The position numbers and the translations under genes were made by a program. The notes under the pieces were generated by a model. The model did no database searches. It was not told the origin of the DNA and saw nothing but the letters and a program-made list of their open reading frames with translations. A stretch of DNA of 37,855 nt, taken from the NCBI GenBank assembly GCA_015068235.1, contig SVKY01000020.1, positions 1 through 37,855 on the forward strand, written 5' to 3'. The stretch comes from Oscillospiraceae bacterium. Lineage in GTDB: Bacteria > Bacillota > Clostridia > Oscillospirales > Oscillospiraceae. Below are positions 17,147-26,810 of this stretch, piece by piece; position 1 is the first letter of the stretch, and each line of letters opens with the position of its first letter.

Positions 17147-17923
17147 TTACAAAAAAATGCCGACCGTCAAAGCCGTTCTGTCCTTTTTGGTCTGCCCGTG
17201 AAGTGACAAAATTTTCATTTTTCCCATGCCTCTAACTGAAATCTCATCTGCTTCCTCCACGCTGTGGTCGGGCTTTAAGCAGGTCAGCGCGTTCAAGGAA
17301 ACCTGCCCCGAACGGATCAACTCCGCAGCCCTACCACGACTTAAGTGAAAAGCGCCCGAGATCACACCATCCAAACGCAGAGAAGATACGGTAATTCGTG
17401 CTTCTTTCATCTTTTGCGGTGGCTTTTGCACCGTTTTTGGATCGATCTTTGTCAAAGAAAGATGATGCCTGCCTGCCGATGTCAGGTTGTCCAGCAAATA
17501 CTTTCTCAGCTCGCCAAGCACAAAGATTTGGCATTTGTTCTCATAAATAATGATATCTCCGACAGCCTCTCGCTTGATGCCTGCGCCCATCAGCGCCCCG
17601 AGAACATCTCGATGCGACAGGGCATTTTTTTCGTAAAAGCTCGCTTCAATGCAGGAAATGATATCCTCCGAAAAATAATCCTCTTTTGATAGATATTCGG
17701 GGCAATGATACGCCACATTGCGCTCAGTTCCCTCCGTACCGCCGAAAAAATCACAGTTCGGCAATATTTTTCCAAGCAAAGCCTGCTGTCGAGGCGTCAA
17801 AAAGCACGAGGATGCAGCGAGCTCTCGATCCATCGCTCGCTCCAATTTATCGCACACCCGAATGAGCAGCATTTTTTCCTCTTCGGTTTCACACATTGCC
17901 GAAATTTGTTTTTTTCTTTCCAT
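17147..17923 (-). CDS. ylmH: YlmH-family S4-domain RNA-binding protein
   Basis: The 258-aa protein has the YlmH layout: an N-terminal helical part, a middle region with SHRDVLGALMGAGIKREAVGDI (about 103-124, shown here in part) and a C-terminal S4 domain containing LRLDGVISGAFHLSRGRA and ELIRSGQVSLN. In Bacillus, YlmH is linked to ribosome-associated quality control by binding peptidyl-tRNA-blocked 50S subunits. That role is known for relatives, not shown here. The start ATG has AGGAG five bases upstream, and the T-run of the preceding terminator abuts this RBS. Confidence 0.9.
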   Translation of the reverse strand: MERKKQISAMCETEEEKMLLIRVCDKLERAMDRELAASSCFLTPRQQALLGKILPNCDFFGGTEGTERNVAYHCPEYLSKEDYFSEDIISCIEASFYEKNALSHRDVLGALMGAGIKREAVGDIIIYENKCQIFVLGELRKYLLDNLTSAGRHHLSLTKIDPKTVQKPPQKMKEARITVSSLRLDGVISGAFHLSRGRAAELIRSGQVSLNALTCLKPDHSVEEADEISVRGMGKMKILSLHGQTKKDRTALTVGIFL

Positions 17924-17935
17924 ACAAACTCCTAA

Positions 17936-17963
17936 AAACTACGCCCCACCAATGGTGGGGCGT
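17936..17963 (-). terminator. Terminator between the small membrane gene and ylmH
   Basis: A perfect 10-bp stem (ACGCCCCACC, loop AAT, GGTGGGGCGT; 17941-17963) is followed by TTTTTAG on the minus strand. The T-run runs straight into the ylmH RBS, so read-through would be needed to make ylmH unless it has its own promoter; none was recognised. Confidence 0.85.
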
Positions 17964-17968
17964 TGTAA

Positions 17969-18304
17969 TTACTTCAGCGGTTCGGAAATCGGATTGCGTT
18001 CCTCTTCGGATTGCTCCTTCATCTCCAGAGCATACTCATTGGCATAGTCGAAAATCATATTTTCAAAATCAATTTTCACACCAAAAGCATCCTCGACCTT
18101 TCCGAGAAGGTCCATGACGAGGTTGCCCTCCGTTTCCTCCTCTTCCTCTGTCGGCTCCTGCAGCACAGGCTCCGTTGTTTCTTCCTCGATGAGATACGGA
18201 GAAAACAATTCTTCGACCTGATTGCTGACAAAATTATAAGCCAAGATCAAAACCACAGTCAAAACCGCCACCTTGATCCAAACTGTCCACCAATATTTTC
18301 TCAT
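17969..18304 (-). CDS. Small acidic single-pass membrane protein, unknown function
   Basis: I chose the ATG at 18304 (111 aa) because AGGAGG lies eight bases upstream; an upstream GTG at 18313 would fall inside that RBS. The N-terminus RKYWWTVWIKVAVLTVVLIL is a positively charged anchor running into a single membrane helix (about 8-27). It is followed by an acidic stretch (EEETTEPVLQEPTEEEEE) and an amphipathic C-terminal part. The arrangement suggests a short cytoplasmic N-terminus with the acidic tail outside. I do not recognise a family. It follows udp by about 50 bases and probably shares its transcript. Confidence 0.75.
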   Translation of the reverse strand: MRKYWWTVWIKVAVLTVVLILAYNFVSNQVEELFSPYLIEEETTEPVLQEPTEEEEETEGNLVMDLLGKVEDAFGVKIDFENMIFDYANEYALEMKEQSEEERNPISEPLK

Positions 18305-18355
18305 GTACCTCACCTCCTGAAGCTAAGACGCTGCGAAACCGAAAAGGTTCCGAAA

Positions 18356-19129
18356 TTATTTGCCGTTTGCCTTATCCTGAGCGATGATCAGCTTCAGAGC
18401 CTCAACACCGACACGGACAGCAGCGGAAGTATCCTCGCTCATGTTCTGATCCAAGCCGGCAGCCTCACGCTCCTGGTTCCAAATAACATGGAAGCAAGAA
18501 CCGCAGCGGCATCCCAAAGCATCCGCCACAACAAACAACGCAGCAGATTCCATCTCGCTTGCCTTAACGCCAAGGCGCTTCCAAGCTTCCCACTTCTGCA
18601 GAAGCTCATAGGAAACAGGCATCTTCGCAGGGCTGTGCTGACCGTAGAAAGCGTCCTTGCACTGCACAACGCCGACATGCGTACGCTTGCCCATCGCCTG
18701 AGAAGCCTCACGCAGAGCGATCGCAATGTCCAAATTGGATACTGCGGGATACTCAATGGGTGCATACTCCATGGAAGTATGCTCAAAACGGATCGCACCG
18801 GTTGCAACTACGATATCGCCGGACTGAACGTCAAGATCGATACCGCCGCAGGTGCCGACACGGATGAAGGTGTCTGCGCCGATATTGTGCAGCTCTTCCA
18901 TGGCGATGGAAGCGGACGGACCACCGATACCGGTAGAGCAAACGCTGACCTTCTCGCCAAGCAGGGTGCCTGTATAGATATTATACTCACGGTTCTGTGC
19001 GACATGCACGGGATTGTCAAAAAGCTTTGCGATGGATTCGCAACGGCCGGGATCGCCGGGCAGAATGACATAACGGCCAACGTCGCCTTCGACACAGCGG
19101 ATATGGAATTGCTTTTCAAGTTCTTGCAT
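18356..19129 (-). CDS. udp: Uridine phosphorylase
   Basis: The 257-aa protein is of normal length for the PNP/UDP phosphorylase family. It carries the phosphate-binding GDPGR near 26, the NREYNIYTG strand, RVGTCGGID near 90, and SEMESAALF near 190, which contacts the nucleoside ribose. It splits uridine with phosphate to uracil and ribose-1-phosphate in pyrimidine salvage. The Udp-like residues [11 protein letters not shown] favour uridine over purine nucleosides, although nucleoside preference is inference. The start ATG follows AAGGAG. A promoter and an inverted repeat lie upstream. Confidence 0.92.
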   Translation of the reverse strand: MQELEKQFHIRCVEGDVGRYVILPGDPGRCESIAKLFDNPVHVAQNREYNIYTGTLLGEKVSVCSTGIGGPSASIAMEELHNIGADTFIRVGTCGGIDLDVQSGDIVVATGAIRFEHTSMEYAPIEYPAVSNLDIAIALREASQAMGKRTHVGVVQCKDAFYGQHSPAKMPVSYELLQKWEAWKRLGVKASEMESAALFVVADALGCRCGSCFHVIWNQEREAAGLDQNMSEDTSAAVRVGVEALKLIIAQDKANGK

Positions 19130-19165
19130 GGTAGAACACTCCTTATTTCATTAAATTGCGATTCT

Positions 19166-19197
19166 ATTATACTTCATTTGCTGCCATTCGGCAAATG
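19166..19197 (-). promoter_or_regulatory. udp promoter with overlapping inverted repeat
   Basis: On the minus strand TTGCCG (19194-19189) and TATAAT (19171-19166) are 17 bases apart. A perfect 7-bp inverted repeat CATTTGC-N9-GCAAATG (19175-19197) covers the -35 box and spacer. It could be an operator for a nucleoside-responsive repressor or a small hairpin; the regulator is unknown. Confidence 0.6.
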
Positions 19198-19245
19198 TTT
19201 TTACTTATTTTGTAAGATTGCACAAAAGTATTTCCTGTATTTTGT

Positions 19246-22200
19246 TCAAAACAACGACATTTGGCTCGTTTCCGGCAGGTCACCGAAGGCTCCTGCCAAT
19301 TTTAGATTCTCAATATGCGTTTTCGACACCTTCGGACAGGCTGCGGCAAATTCCTCGATGGAGATAAACTCTCGTCCTTCTCGACCGTTGAGAATGTCCC
19401 AAGCCGCAGTTTCACCCAAACCTGAAACCGAAACAAACGGGGGCAAGAGTTTGCCATCCTTGAGCAAGAATTTTGTCGCATGCGATTCATACAAGCTCAT
19501 ATCCGCAAATTCAAAGCCTCGCAGATAAAACTCATAGCAGACCTCCAGCGTTGTCAAAAGATCGCCGTCCTTTGCCGTCGCATCGGGGTTGTTCTGAATT
19601 TCCTTAATATGTGACTTGACCGTTTCGATGCCATGGGTCATCATGACCGCATCGAAGCCATCCTTTTGACTTCTTCTGTAGAAATATGCGGAATAGAACG
19701 CCAACGGATGATGCACCTTGAACCATGCGATTCGAAACGCCATCATAACATAAGCCGCTGCATGCGCCTTCGGGAAGAGATACTTGATCTTCTTGCAAGA
19801 GCCGATATACCACTCCGGCACGCCTGCATTCTTCATCTCTTCCTCTGCGCCCTCGGGAAGACCTCTACCCTTACGTACTGCCTCCATGATCTTGAAGGCA
19901 CGTTTTTCCGGCAAGCCGCATTTGATCAGATAGATCATAATATCGTCACGGCACCCGATCGCCTGCGAGACCGAAGCCGTACCGCTGACGATCAAGTCCT
20001 TCGCATTGCCGAGCCAAACGTCCGTACCGTGAGAGAAGCCCGAAAGACGGATCAAAACGTCGAACTGATCCGGCTTTGTATCCATCAGCATTCCTCGGGT
20101 GAAGCCTGTGCCAAATTCCGGAATACCGACCGTGCCGGGAATGCCCAAAAGCGGATCATTTTCATAGCCCAGAACACGGCTGTTTTGGAAAATGGACATG
20201 GTGTCCTTATCGTCCAGGGGGATCAGCTTCGCATCGACACCGGTAATATCCTCCATCATGCGGATCATGGTCGGATCATCGTGACCGAGCATATCCAGCT
20301 TCAGAAGATTTTCTTCCATGGAATGGTATTCAAAATGGGTCGTAATAATGTCCGTTTTTGTATCGTCCGCCGGATGCTGCACGGGGCAAAAATCCCAAAT
20401 TTCATTTTCCTGCGGAATGACAACCAAGCCACCCGGGTGCTGTCCCGTGGTTCGTCTGACATCAACACAGCCTGCGGTCAAACGGTTTTCTTCCGCGCGA
20501 GAGGTGATGATATTTCGCTCTGCCAAATATTTTTTGACATAGCCATAGGCTGTTTTGTCGGCAACTGTACCGATCGTGCCTGCTCTGAAAACATGGCTCG
20601 CACCGAACATCTCAATGCAATAAGCATGCGCTTTCGATTGATATTCACCCGAGAAGTTCAGGTCGATATCGGGCACCTTATCGCCACCGAAGCCCAAGAA
20701 CGTTTCAAACGGAATGTTAAAGCCGTCTTTTTCCAACTGCGCACCGCATTCGGGGCAGATATCATCCGGAAGATCGGCACCGCAGTTGATACCTTCGGGG
20801 ATGTCAAATGTTGTATATTTACACTTCGGGCAACGGTAATGCGGCGGCAGTGAATTGACCTCCGTAATGCCCGACATAAACGCCACCAAGGACGAGCCGA
20901 CAGAGCCACGGGAACCGACCAAATAGCCGTTCTCCAAAGAGTTTTGCACCAGCTTCTGCGCCGACATATAGATCACGTCATAGTGACAGGTGATAATATC
21001 ATTCAGCTCGGTTTCCACTCGTTTGACGATCAATTCCGGCGGATTCTCGCCATAAAGGCGGTGCATCTTGCCGTAGACCAGGTCTTTGAGATCCTCGACC
21101 GAGTTTTCGATCTTCGGTGCAAACAGATTATGCGGAACAGGGCGAACCACATCGCACATATCTGCAATGCGATTCGTGTTCGTCACAACGACTTCAAAGG
21201 CTTTTTCTTCGCCAAGATAGGAAAATTCCGTCAGCATCTCGTCCGTCGTGCGGAAGTAGAGCGGATTCTCTCTGTCACAATCCGCAAAACCCTTCGATGC
21301 CAACAAGATTCTTCGATAAATTTCCTCCTCGGGATTCAAGAAATGCACATCACCCGTTGCGCAAACGGGGATCCCCATTTCCTCGCCCAGGCGCACGATG
21401 GTGCGGTTAAATTCTCTTAGCTCCTCTTCTGTTTCCACTTTTCCATCGGCAAGCAGGAATTTATTATTGCTCAGCGGCTGGATCTCCAAAAAGTCATAGA
21501 ACGAAGCAATGCGCTTGAGCTCTGCCCAGCTCTTATGCTCCAAAACCGCTTGGAACAGCTCGCCTGCCTCGCAGGCAGAGCCGATGATCAAGCCCTCTCT
21601 GAATTGGATCAGCTCGGATTTTGGCATTCGGGGATTGCGCTTAAAATATTTCAAATGCGCATCGGAAATGATGCGATAGAGATTGCGCAAGCCCATCTGA
21701 TTTTTTGCAAAGACCAAAATATGCTTTGCGCGGCGGTCGTTGATACGATTGCCCGAGCGCAGCTTCACCATTTCCTCGTTGATCTGGCAAATCTCCGTCA
21801 AACCACGCTCCTTGAGCATTTTGGCAAAGCGCAGATAGAGATATCCGCAGGTCAACGCATCATCGGAGGCTCTGTGGTGATTGAATTCAGGCAAGCTCAG
21901 CGCCTCTGCGACAATATTGAGCTTAAATTTGCTCAGCTGTGGCATCAGATTTTGCGCCAAAATCAGTGTGTCGATCGAAGTCGGCACAAAAGGAATATTC
22001 AGTCGTTCACACGCCGCCGTCACAAAGCCGACATCGAAATCCGCATTGTGCGCAACAAGCGGTCTATCTCCACAAAATTCCAAAAACTTGGGCAGCACTT
22101 GAGAAATATCGGGCGCATCCTTGACCATGGCATCGGTGATGCCTGTCAATTCGATCACCTTCGGGTCTAAGCGCCGATTTGGCTGCACGAAGCTTTGGAA

Positions 22201-23526
22201 AGTATCGACCACCTCGCCATTTTTCAAAATCACCGCACCGATCTCGATGATCACATCCTTGTGTGCCAAAAGTCCTGTTGTTTCCAAGTCAAAGGCAACA
22301 AATTCGCCGTCGAGCGGCATATTTTTCTCCCCATGGACAACAATACGGTCATCCATGTCATTGACGTAATAGCCCTCGCAGCCATAGAGAATTTTGATAT
22401 TTTTTTCAGTTCCTGCGACCTTGCTTTTGCTCGCCTTGAGCGCATCGGGGAAGGACGAGGCAACACCGTGATCGGTGATAGCGATTGCCTGATGTCCCCA
22501 ACGAGCCGCTGTTGCAACAGCGTCCTTCGTCTTGGTCAGCGCATCCATCATGGACATGGTGGTATGCAGATGCAGCTCCACACGCTTCTGCTCCGCTGTA
22601 TCCTCACGCACAGGTGCTTGCCCTGCCATGATCGCATCGGGGCGCACTACGACCTCCTTGCTGTACTCATCGTAGTCCACCCTGCCCTGCACACGAAGCC
22701 ACTGCCCGGGCTTTTGCACAAAATCTGTGATCGGCTTTCCCGTATCCTCCTTGAAAAAACCGCCCAAATGCACCGAGCCTGTATAGTCCGTCATATCGAA
22801 CGAAACGATGGTCGCCGTATCCTTGCGGTTGCGGCGGTGATCCACAGCAAAGACCTTGCCCTCGATGATCACACGGACATTTTGCATATCGCTGCTGATC
22901 TCCCGCATGGCAGTTGCCTTGCCCTGGAAGGGTTTTCCAAAAGCAGTCTTGGGCTTGTCGGGCTTTGCATTCTCCGAGGTAAACTTGGGAGCAGGCATTT
23001 GCTTGACCGCCTCTCGGCGCATACGCTCGGTCAGCTCGAACAGCTCATCATCGTCCGTGTGTTGATGGCTGATGATCTCGATCTGCGTTTCAACACCGAA
23101 GCTCTCCTTCAAATATCGCTGCACCACGTGCATATGTGGCTCGATCAGCTCCCGACCGTTGGCACGCAGATGTACCTTACTCGTCCCCTCGGCAAGCTCC
23201 CAGCGGCAGCCTGCCATAATTCCCGTCGCAGGTGAATATTCCATGCTCACAAGTCGATTAAGCTCTTTGCCGTCAATATCGGCAAGGGCTTCTTTTGGGA
23301 ACTTGGGTGAAATTTTCACTTTTCTCAGCTGATACAGCTCTTGCAGCTCCTCGCAAACTCTGCGCAGCTGGTTCGTATACTGTGGAAAGTTGACCGTCAG
23401 CGCAATTTCGTGCGCCTCTCGGTCGAACTCCGCATGACAAACCGCCGCCTGCTGTAAAACAGCACGCAGCGATTCATCGGGTTGATATTCAAAAAACATT
23501 TCCAAAAAAGGGAATGGATTTGTCAT
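19246..23526 (-). CDS. polC: DNA polymerase III PolC-type alpha subunit
   Basis: The 1426-aa protein has the gram-positive PolC layout. An N-terminal domain is followed by an OB-fold (about 215-300, NVRVIIEGKVFAVD), the PHP domain starting at VELHLHTTMSMMD (about 317), an inserted 3'-5' exonuclease with FVAFDLETTGL (about 412) and NADFD, then the rest of PHP and the C-family polymerase with its zinc CPKCKYTTFD...CPEC segment and the catalytic DIDLNFSGEYQ. It is the main replicative polymerase with its own proofreading, characteristic of low-GC gram-positives. It is the last gene of the ispG-containing cluster, 12 bases after ispG. Confidence 0.98.
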   Translation of the reverse strand: MTNPFPFLEMFFEYQPDESLRAVLQQAAVCHAEFDREAHEIALTVNFPQYTNQLRRVCEELQELYQLRKVKISPKFPKEALADIDGKELNRLVSMEYSPATGIMAGCRWELAEGTSKVHLRANGRELIEPHMHVVQRYLKESFGVETQIEIISHQHTDDDELFELTERMRREAVKQMPAPKFTSENAKPDKPKTAFGKPFQGKATAMREISSDMQNVRVIIEGKVFAVDHRRNRKDTATIVSFDMTDYTGSVHLGGFFKEDTGKPITDFVQKPGQWLRVQGRVDYDEYSKEVVVRPDAIMAGQAPVREDTAEQKRVELHLHTTMSMMDALTKTKDAVATAARWGHQAIAITDHGVASSFPDALKASKSKVAGTEKNIKILYGCEGYYVNDMDDRIVVHGEKNMPLDGEFVAFDLETTGLLAHKDVIIEIGAVILKNGEVVDTFQSFVQPNRRLDPKVIELTGITDAMVKDAPDISQVLPKFLEFCGDRPLVAHNADFDVGFVTAACERLNIPFVPTSIDTLILAQNLMPQLSKFKLNIVAEALSLPEFNHHRASDDALTCGYLYLRFAKMLKERGLTEICQINEEMVKLRSGNRINDRRAKHILVFAKNQMGLRNLYRIISDAHLKYFKRNPRMPKSELIQFREGLIIGSACEAGELFQAVLEHKSWAELKRIASFYDFLEIQPLSNNKFLLADGKVETEEELREFNRTIVRLGEEMGIPVCATGDVHFLNPEEEIYRRILLASKGFADCDRENPLYFRTTDEMLTEFSYLGEEKAFEVVVTNTNRIADMCDVVRPVPHNLFAPKIENSVEDLKDLVYGKMHRLYGENPPELIVKRVETELNDIITCHYDVIYMSAQKLVQNSLENGYLVGSRGSVGSSLVAFMSGITEVNSLPPHYRCPKCKYTTFDIPEGINCGADLPDDICPECGAQLEKDGFNIPFETFLGFGGDKVPDIDLNFSGEYQSKAHAYCIEMFGASHVFRAGTIGTVADKTAYGYVKKYLAERNIITSRAEENRLTAGCVDVRRTTGQHPGGLVVIPQENEIWDFCPVQHPADDTKTDIITTHFEYHSMEENLLKLDMLGHDDPTMIRMMEDITGVDAKLIPLDDKDTMSIFQNSRVLGYENDPLLGIPGTVGIPEFGTGFTRGMLMDTKPDQFDVLIRLSGFSHGTDVWLGNAKDLIVSGTASVSQAIGCRDDIMIYLIKCGLPEKRAFKIMEAVRKGRGLPEGAEEEMKNAGVPEWYIGSCKKIKYLFPKAHAAAYVMMAFRIAWFKVHHPLAFYSAYFYRRSQKDGFDAVMMTHGIETVKSHIKEIQNNPDATAKDGDLLTTLEVCYEFYLRGFEFADMSLYESHATKFLLKDGKLLPPFVSVSGLGETAAWDILNGREGREFISIEEFAAACPKVSKTHIENLKLAGAFGDLPETSQMSLF

Positions 23527-23538
23527 AGTTTTCTCCTG

Positions 23539-24585
23539 TTACAGCCCGTCTATGTAGCGAAGCAGCGCAGGAAGCAGCTCATCATAAGGCAGCTTTTCCT
23601 TCAGCTCGCCTTTGACGAACAGCACTCCGCAACCATCGCCGCCGGCGATGCCGACATCAGCCTCTCTCGCCTCGCCAGGTCCATTGACAACGCAGCCCAT
23701 GACCGCAACGGTAATATTTTTTTCGCAATTGACAAGTGCAGCCTCCACTTTGGAAGCCAAACCGATCAGGTCAATCTTCGTTCTTCCACAAGTCGGGCAA
23801 GAAACAAGATTCACACCGCTGTTTTGAAGTCCTGCGGCTTTCAAAATTGCCTTCGCCGCAACAACCTCACGCACAGGGTCAGCCGTCAAAGAAACTCGAA
23901 TGGTATCTCCAATGCCCATGCACAAAAGACCACCAATGCCCATGGCGGATTTGATCGTTCCCATATACTCCGTGCCGGTCTCGGTCACACCGACATGCAG
24001 AGGATAGTCCACCTTCTCATGGATCAAACGATATGCCTGCATCATGAGCGGCACATTGCTCGACTTCATCGAAAGGCAGATATCATAAAATCCGTATTTT
24101 TCCAAATAAGCCGCATGCTCCAGCGCACTTTCCACCAAAGCCTCGGGGGTCGGGTGACCGTACTTTTCCAAAAGCTTTTTATCCAGTGAACCGCCGTTGA
24201 CACCGATGCGAATGGGAATATGATGCGCTTTGCAGCAATCTACGACAGCCTTGACCTTGTCCTCGCTGCCGATATTGCCCGGATTGATGCGGATCTTTGC
24301 CGCACCGCCTTCGGCTGCCATGATCGCAAGCCGATAGTCAAAATGAATGTCCGCAACCAACGGGAGCGGCGATCTGCTTGCGATTTGCGCAAAGCCCTGC
24401 GCCGTCCTTTCATCGGGCACAGCAAGGCGCACGATTTGGCAGCCGACATTTTTCAGCGCATCGATCTGCGCAAGACTGCCCTCCACATCCGTCGTTGCCG
24501 TATTGAGCATCGACTGAATGGAGATCGGTGCACCACCGCCGATCTTCACATCGCCAACCGTGATCTGTCTTGTCATATCGTACAC
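23539..24585 (-). CDS. ispG: 4-hydroxy-3-methylbut-2-enyl diphosphate synthase (IspG)
   Basis: The 348-aa protein shows the bacterial IspG pattern: a TIM barrel with PLVADIHFDYRLA, KIRINPGNIG and GVNGGSLD, and a C-terminal 4Fe-4S domain with CPTCGRTKIDL and the third Cys in MGCVVNGPGEA, whose Glu is also a cluster ligand. It converts methylerythritol cyclodiphosphate to HMBPP in the MEP isoprenoid pathway. Together with dxr two genes upstream it shows this organism uses the MEP route. A second in-frame ATG three codons downstream could also be used. Confidence 0.98.
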   Translation of the reverse strand: MYDMTRQITVGDVKIGGGAPISIQSMLNTATTDVEGSLAQIDALKNVGCQIVRLAVPDERTAQGFAQIASRSPLPLVADIHFDYRLAIMAAEGGAAKIRINPGNIGSEDKVKAVVDCCKAHHIPIRIGVNGGSLDKKLLEKYGHPTPEALVESALEHAAYLEKYGFYDICLSMKSSNVPLMMQAYRLIHEKVDYPLHVGVTETGTEYMGTIKSAMGIGGLLCMGIGDTIRVSLTADPVREVVAAKAILKAAGLQNSGVNLVSCPTCGRTKIDLIGLASKVEAALVNCEKNITVAVMGCVVNGPGEAREADVGIAGGDGCGVLFVKGELKEKLPYDELLPALLRYIDGL

Positions 24586-24590
24586 CTCAC

Positions 24591-25652
24591 TTAATTAAAT
24601 AGTCCAATCACGTCTTTGAACGTGATGAATGCCATCAGCGCAAGAAGCAGCATCATAAAGCCCGCATGCAGATAACCCTCGTATTTCGGGTCAATCTTGC
24701 GGCGCAGAATCTTTTCCGCCACAGCCGTCACTATCAAGCATACCACTCTGCCGCCATCAAGCGCAGGAATGGGCAGCAGGTTCATCACCGCCAAATTGAT
24801 CGCAATGAATGCAAAGAAATAAATCACATTCAAAATGCCAAGTCCGACCGTTTCGGATTGCACCCCTGCCTGCGTGACGGTTTCCACGATCATCACGGGA
24901 CCGCCCATATCCTTCATGGAGGCTCTGCCTGAGACCAAATCGCCCAAGCTCATCCAAACCAATCTGCCAAAATCCAAGGACTGATCGACCGAATACGACA
25001 AAACACTTCCGACGTCGCATTCCTCCAATGCGCAGGAAAACCCATAGAGCAAGCCGTTTTCGCCTTGATAGTCACGCTTCATCGTCACATCGTTCAGCTT
25101 GACCTTCTCGCCGTCACGGATGACCACGATATCATGCACGCCGTCTTCCTCACGGTCAAGGAGCATCGTAATGTCGCTCTTAACGAACACTCTTCTGTCG
25201 TTGATCTCATAAAATTCATCACCGACCTGCAACACATTGGCAAACGGTCTGCCGTCTTCAATGGCTGAGATCTGCTTTGTCGGAAGCACCTCGGCTTCGC
25301 CATAATAAAAGCCGACAAAAATGACCACCATGATAAAGCCGATGATCAAATTCATCGCAGCACCTGCGACCAAAATGATCATACGCTTCCAAACCTTCGC
25401 ATTGGCAAAGGCTCTGGGATTGTCGCTGTCGCCGTCCTCGCCCTCCATGGCGCAGTAGCCGCCGATCGGGATGCAGCGCAGGGCATAAAGCGTTTCGCCC
25501 TTTTGCTTTTTCCAAATCGCAGGGCCCATAAAGAGTGAAAATTCATTGACCTGCACACCCGAAAGCTTCGCCGTAATAAAATGGCCAAACTCGTGCACCA
25601 GGATCAACACGCCAAACAAAAGGATCGCAAGCAGAATATAAAATACGGTCAA
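24591..25652 (-). CDS. rseP: Site-2 intramembrane zinc metalloprotease RseP/RasP
   Basis: The 353-aa multi-pass membrane protein has HEFGHF in its first helix (zinc His and catalytic Glu), a PDZ-type domain around 130-210, and NLLPIPALDGGR near the C-terminus (third zinc ligand Asp). It clips transmembrane segments of anti-sigma factors and signal peptide remnants. The start is TTG, placed after GAGGTGAG five bases upstream; no ATG upstream is in frame. It lies in the usual dxr-rseP-ispG order. Confidence 0.95.
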   Translation of the reverse strand: MTVFYILLAILLFGVLILVHEFGHFITAKLSGVQVNEFSLFMGPAIWKKQKGETLYALRCIPIGGYCAMEGEDGDSDNPRAFANAKVWKRMIILVAGAAMNLIIGFIMVVIFVGFYYGEAEVLPTKQISAIEDGRPFANVLQVGDEFYEINDRRVFVKSDITMLLDREEDGVHDIVVIRDGEKVKLNDVTMKRDYQGENGLLYGFSCALEECDVGSVLSYSVDQSLDFGRLVWMSLGDLVSGRASMKDMGGPVMIVETVTQAGVQSETVGLGILNVIYFFAFIAINLAVMNLLPIPALDGGRVVCLIVTAVAEKILRRKIDPKYEGYLHAGFMMLLLALMAFITFKDVIGLFN

Positions 25653-25663
25653 AACCGCTCACC

Positions 25664-26809
25664 TCACAGGATATTCATTACCGCAGCTCTTGCCAAGCTG
25701 TCGGCAGCCAAGATTTGTTCCAAATTCGGATTTTGCACGAACGGCACCGTATCCATCGCATGCTTCACCATGCGTGGGATGTCGTAAAATCCGATCTTAT
25801 CGTCTAAATACAGCGCAACGGCTGCCTCATTCGCACCGTTCATCACAGCGCAAGCCGTACCGCCTCGTCTTGCCGCCTCTTTTGCAAGGGCAAGACACGG
25901 GAAAGCCTCTTCATCGGGCTTATGGAAGGTCAGATCGCCGCAGGTAAGTAAATCCAACGGCTCTGCCGGATTATGCACACGCTTAGGATATGTCAATGCC
26001 AAGCGAATCGGCACCCTCATATCGGGTGTTCCGAGCTGCGCCATCACCGCACCGTCGCAAAATTCCACAAGCGAATGCACGATGCTCTGACGGTGGATGA
26101 CAACATCGACCTTGTCAAGCGGAAGCTCATACAGGCGCATCGCCTCAATGACCTCCAAGCCCTTGTTCATAAGAGTGGCACAATCGATGGTGATTTTATT
26201 ACCCATCTTCCAATTCGGATGCCTGAGCGCATCGGCTTTGGTCACGTTTTTCAGCTCTTCGGGTGTTTTGCCGAAAAACGGACCACCCGAGCAGGTCAAC
26301 AATATTCTGCGAATTTCATTTCTGTCCGAGCTACCCATCAGGCATTGAAAAATTGCCGAATGCTCGGAGTCAACAGGGATGATCTCGGTACCATATTCCT
26401 TCGCTGCCTGCATGACAAGCTCGCCTGCGCAGACCAGGGTTTCTTTGTTTGCAAGGGCAATACGCTTTTTCTTCGCAATCGCCGCCAACGTCGGGCGTAA
26501 GCCGAGCATGCCGACCACCGCCGTGACTACGGTATCCGCTTTTTCATATTCCGCAGCTGCAATTAAACCCTCCATGCCGTGCATGATGCGAATATTCTGC
26601 CCATTTAAGGCAGCCTTCAACGCCTGCGCCGCCTCTTCACTTGCCATGACCGCAAGCTCGGGCTGAAATTGTCTGCACTGCTGCGCCATACGCTCCACAT
26701 TCTCGCCTGCCGTCAAGGCAACCACTTGAATGTCAAGCTGCTCCACGACCTGCAAGGTTTGTCTGCCGATAGAGCCTGTAGAACCCAAAATTGATAAATA
26801 CTGTGTCAT
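25664..26809 (-). CDS. dxr: 1-deoxy-D-xylulose-5-phosphate reductoisomerase
   Basis: The 381-aa protein opens with the NADPH-binding loop ILGSTGSIGRQTL. It contains ANKETLVCAGE, the metal-site DSEHSAIFQCL, and the flexible-loop CATLMNKGLEVIEAM and MRVPIRLALTYP segments expected for DXR. It makes MEP from DXP, the first committed MEP-pathway step. The ATG lies one base past the cdsA stop. Confidence 0.98.
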   Translation of the reverse strand: MTQYLSILGSTGSIGRQTLQVVEQLDIQVVALTAGENVERMAQQCRQFQPELAVMASEEAAQALKAALNGQNIRIMHGMEGLIAAAEYEKADTVVTAVVGMLGLRPTLAAIAKKKRIALANKETLVCAGELVMQAAKEYGTEIIPVDSEHSAIFQCLMGSSDRNEIRRILLTCSGGPFFGKTPEELKNVTKADALRHPNWKMGNKITIDCATLMNKGLEVIEAMRLYELPLDKVDVVIHRQSIVHSLVEFCDGAVMAQLGTPDMRVPIRLALTYPKRVHNPAEPLDLLTCGDLTFHKPDEEAFPCLALAKEAARRGGTACAVMNGANEAAVALYLDDKIGFYDIPRMVKHAMDTVPFVQNPNLEQILAADSLARAAVMNIL

Positions 26810-26810
26810 A

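Noticed and set aside
18302-18313. GTG start at 18313 for the small membrane protein
   Set aside because: It would overlap the AGGAGG that is well placed for the ATG at 18304.
18011-19528. 505-codon plus-strand open frame
   Set aside because: It covers the small membrane gene, udp and the polC end in antisense; the product has no recognisable domain.
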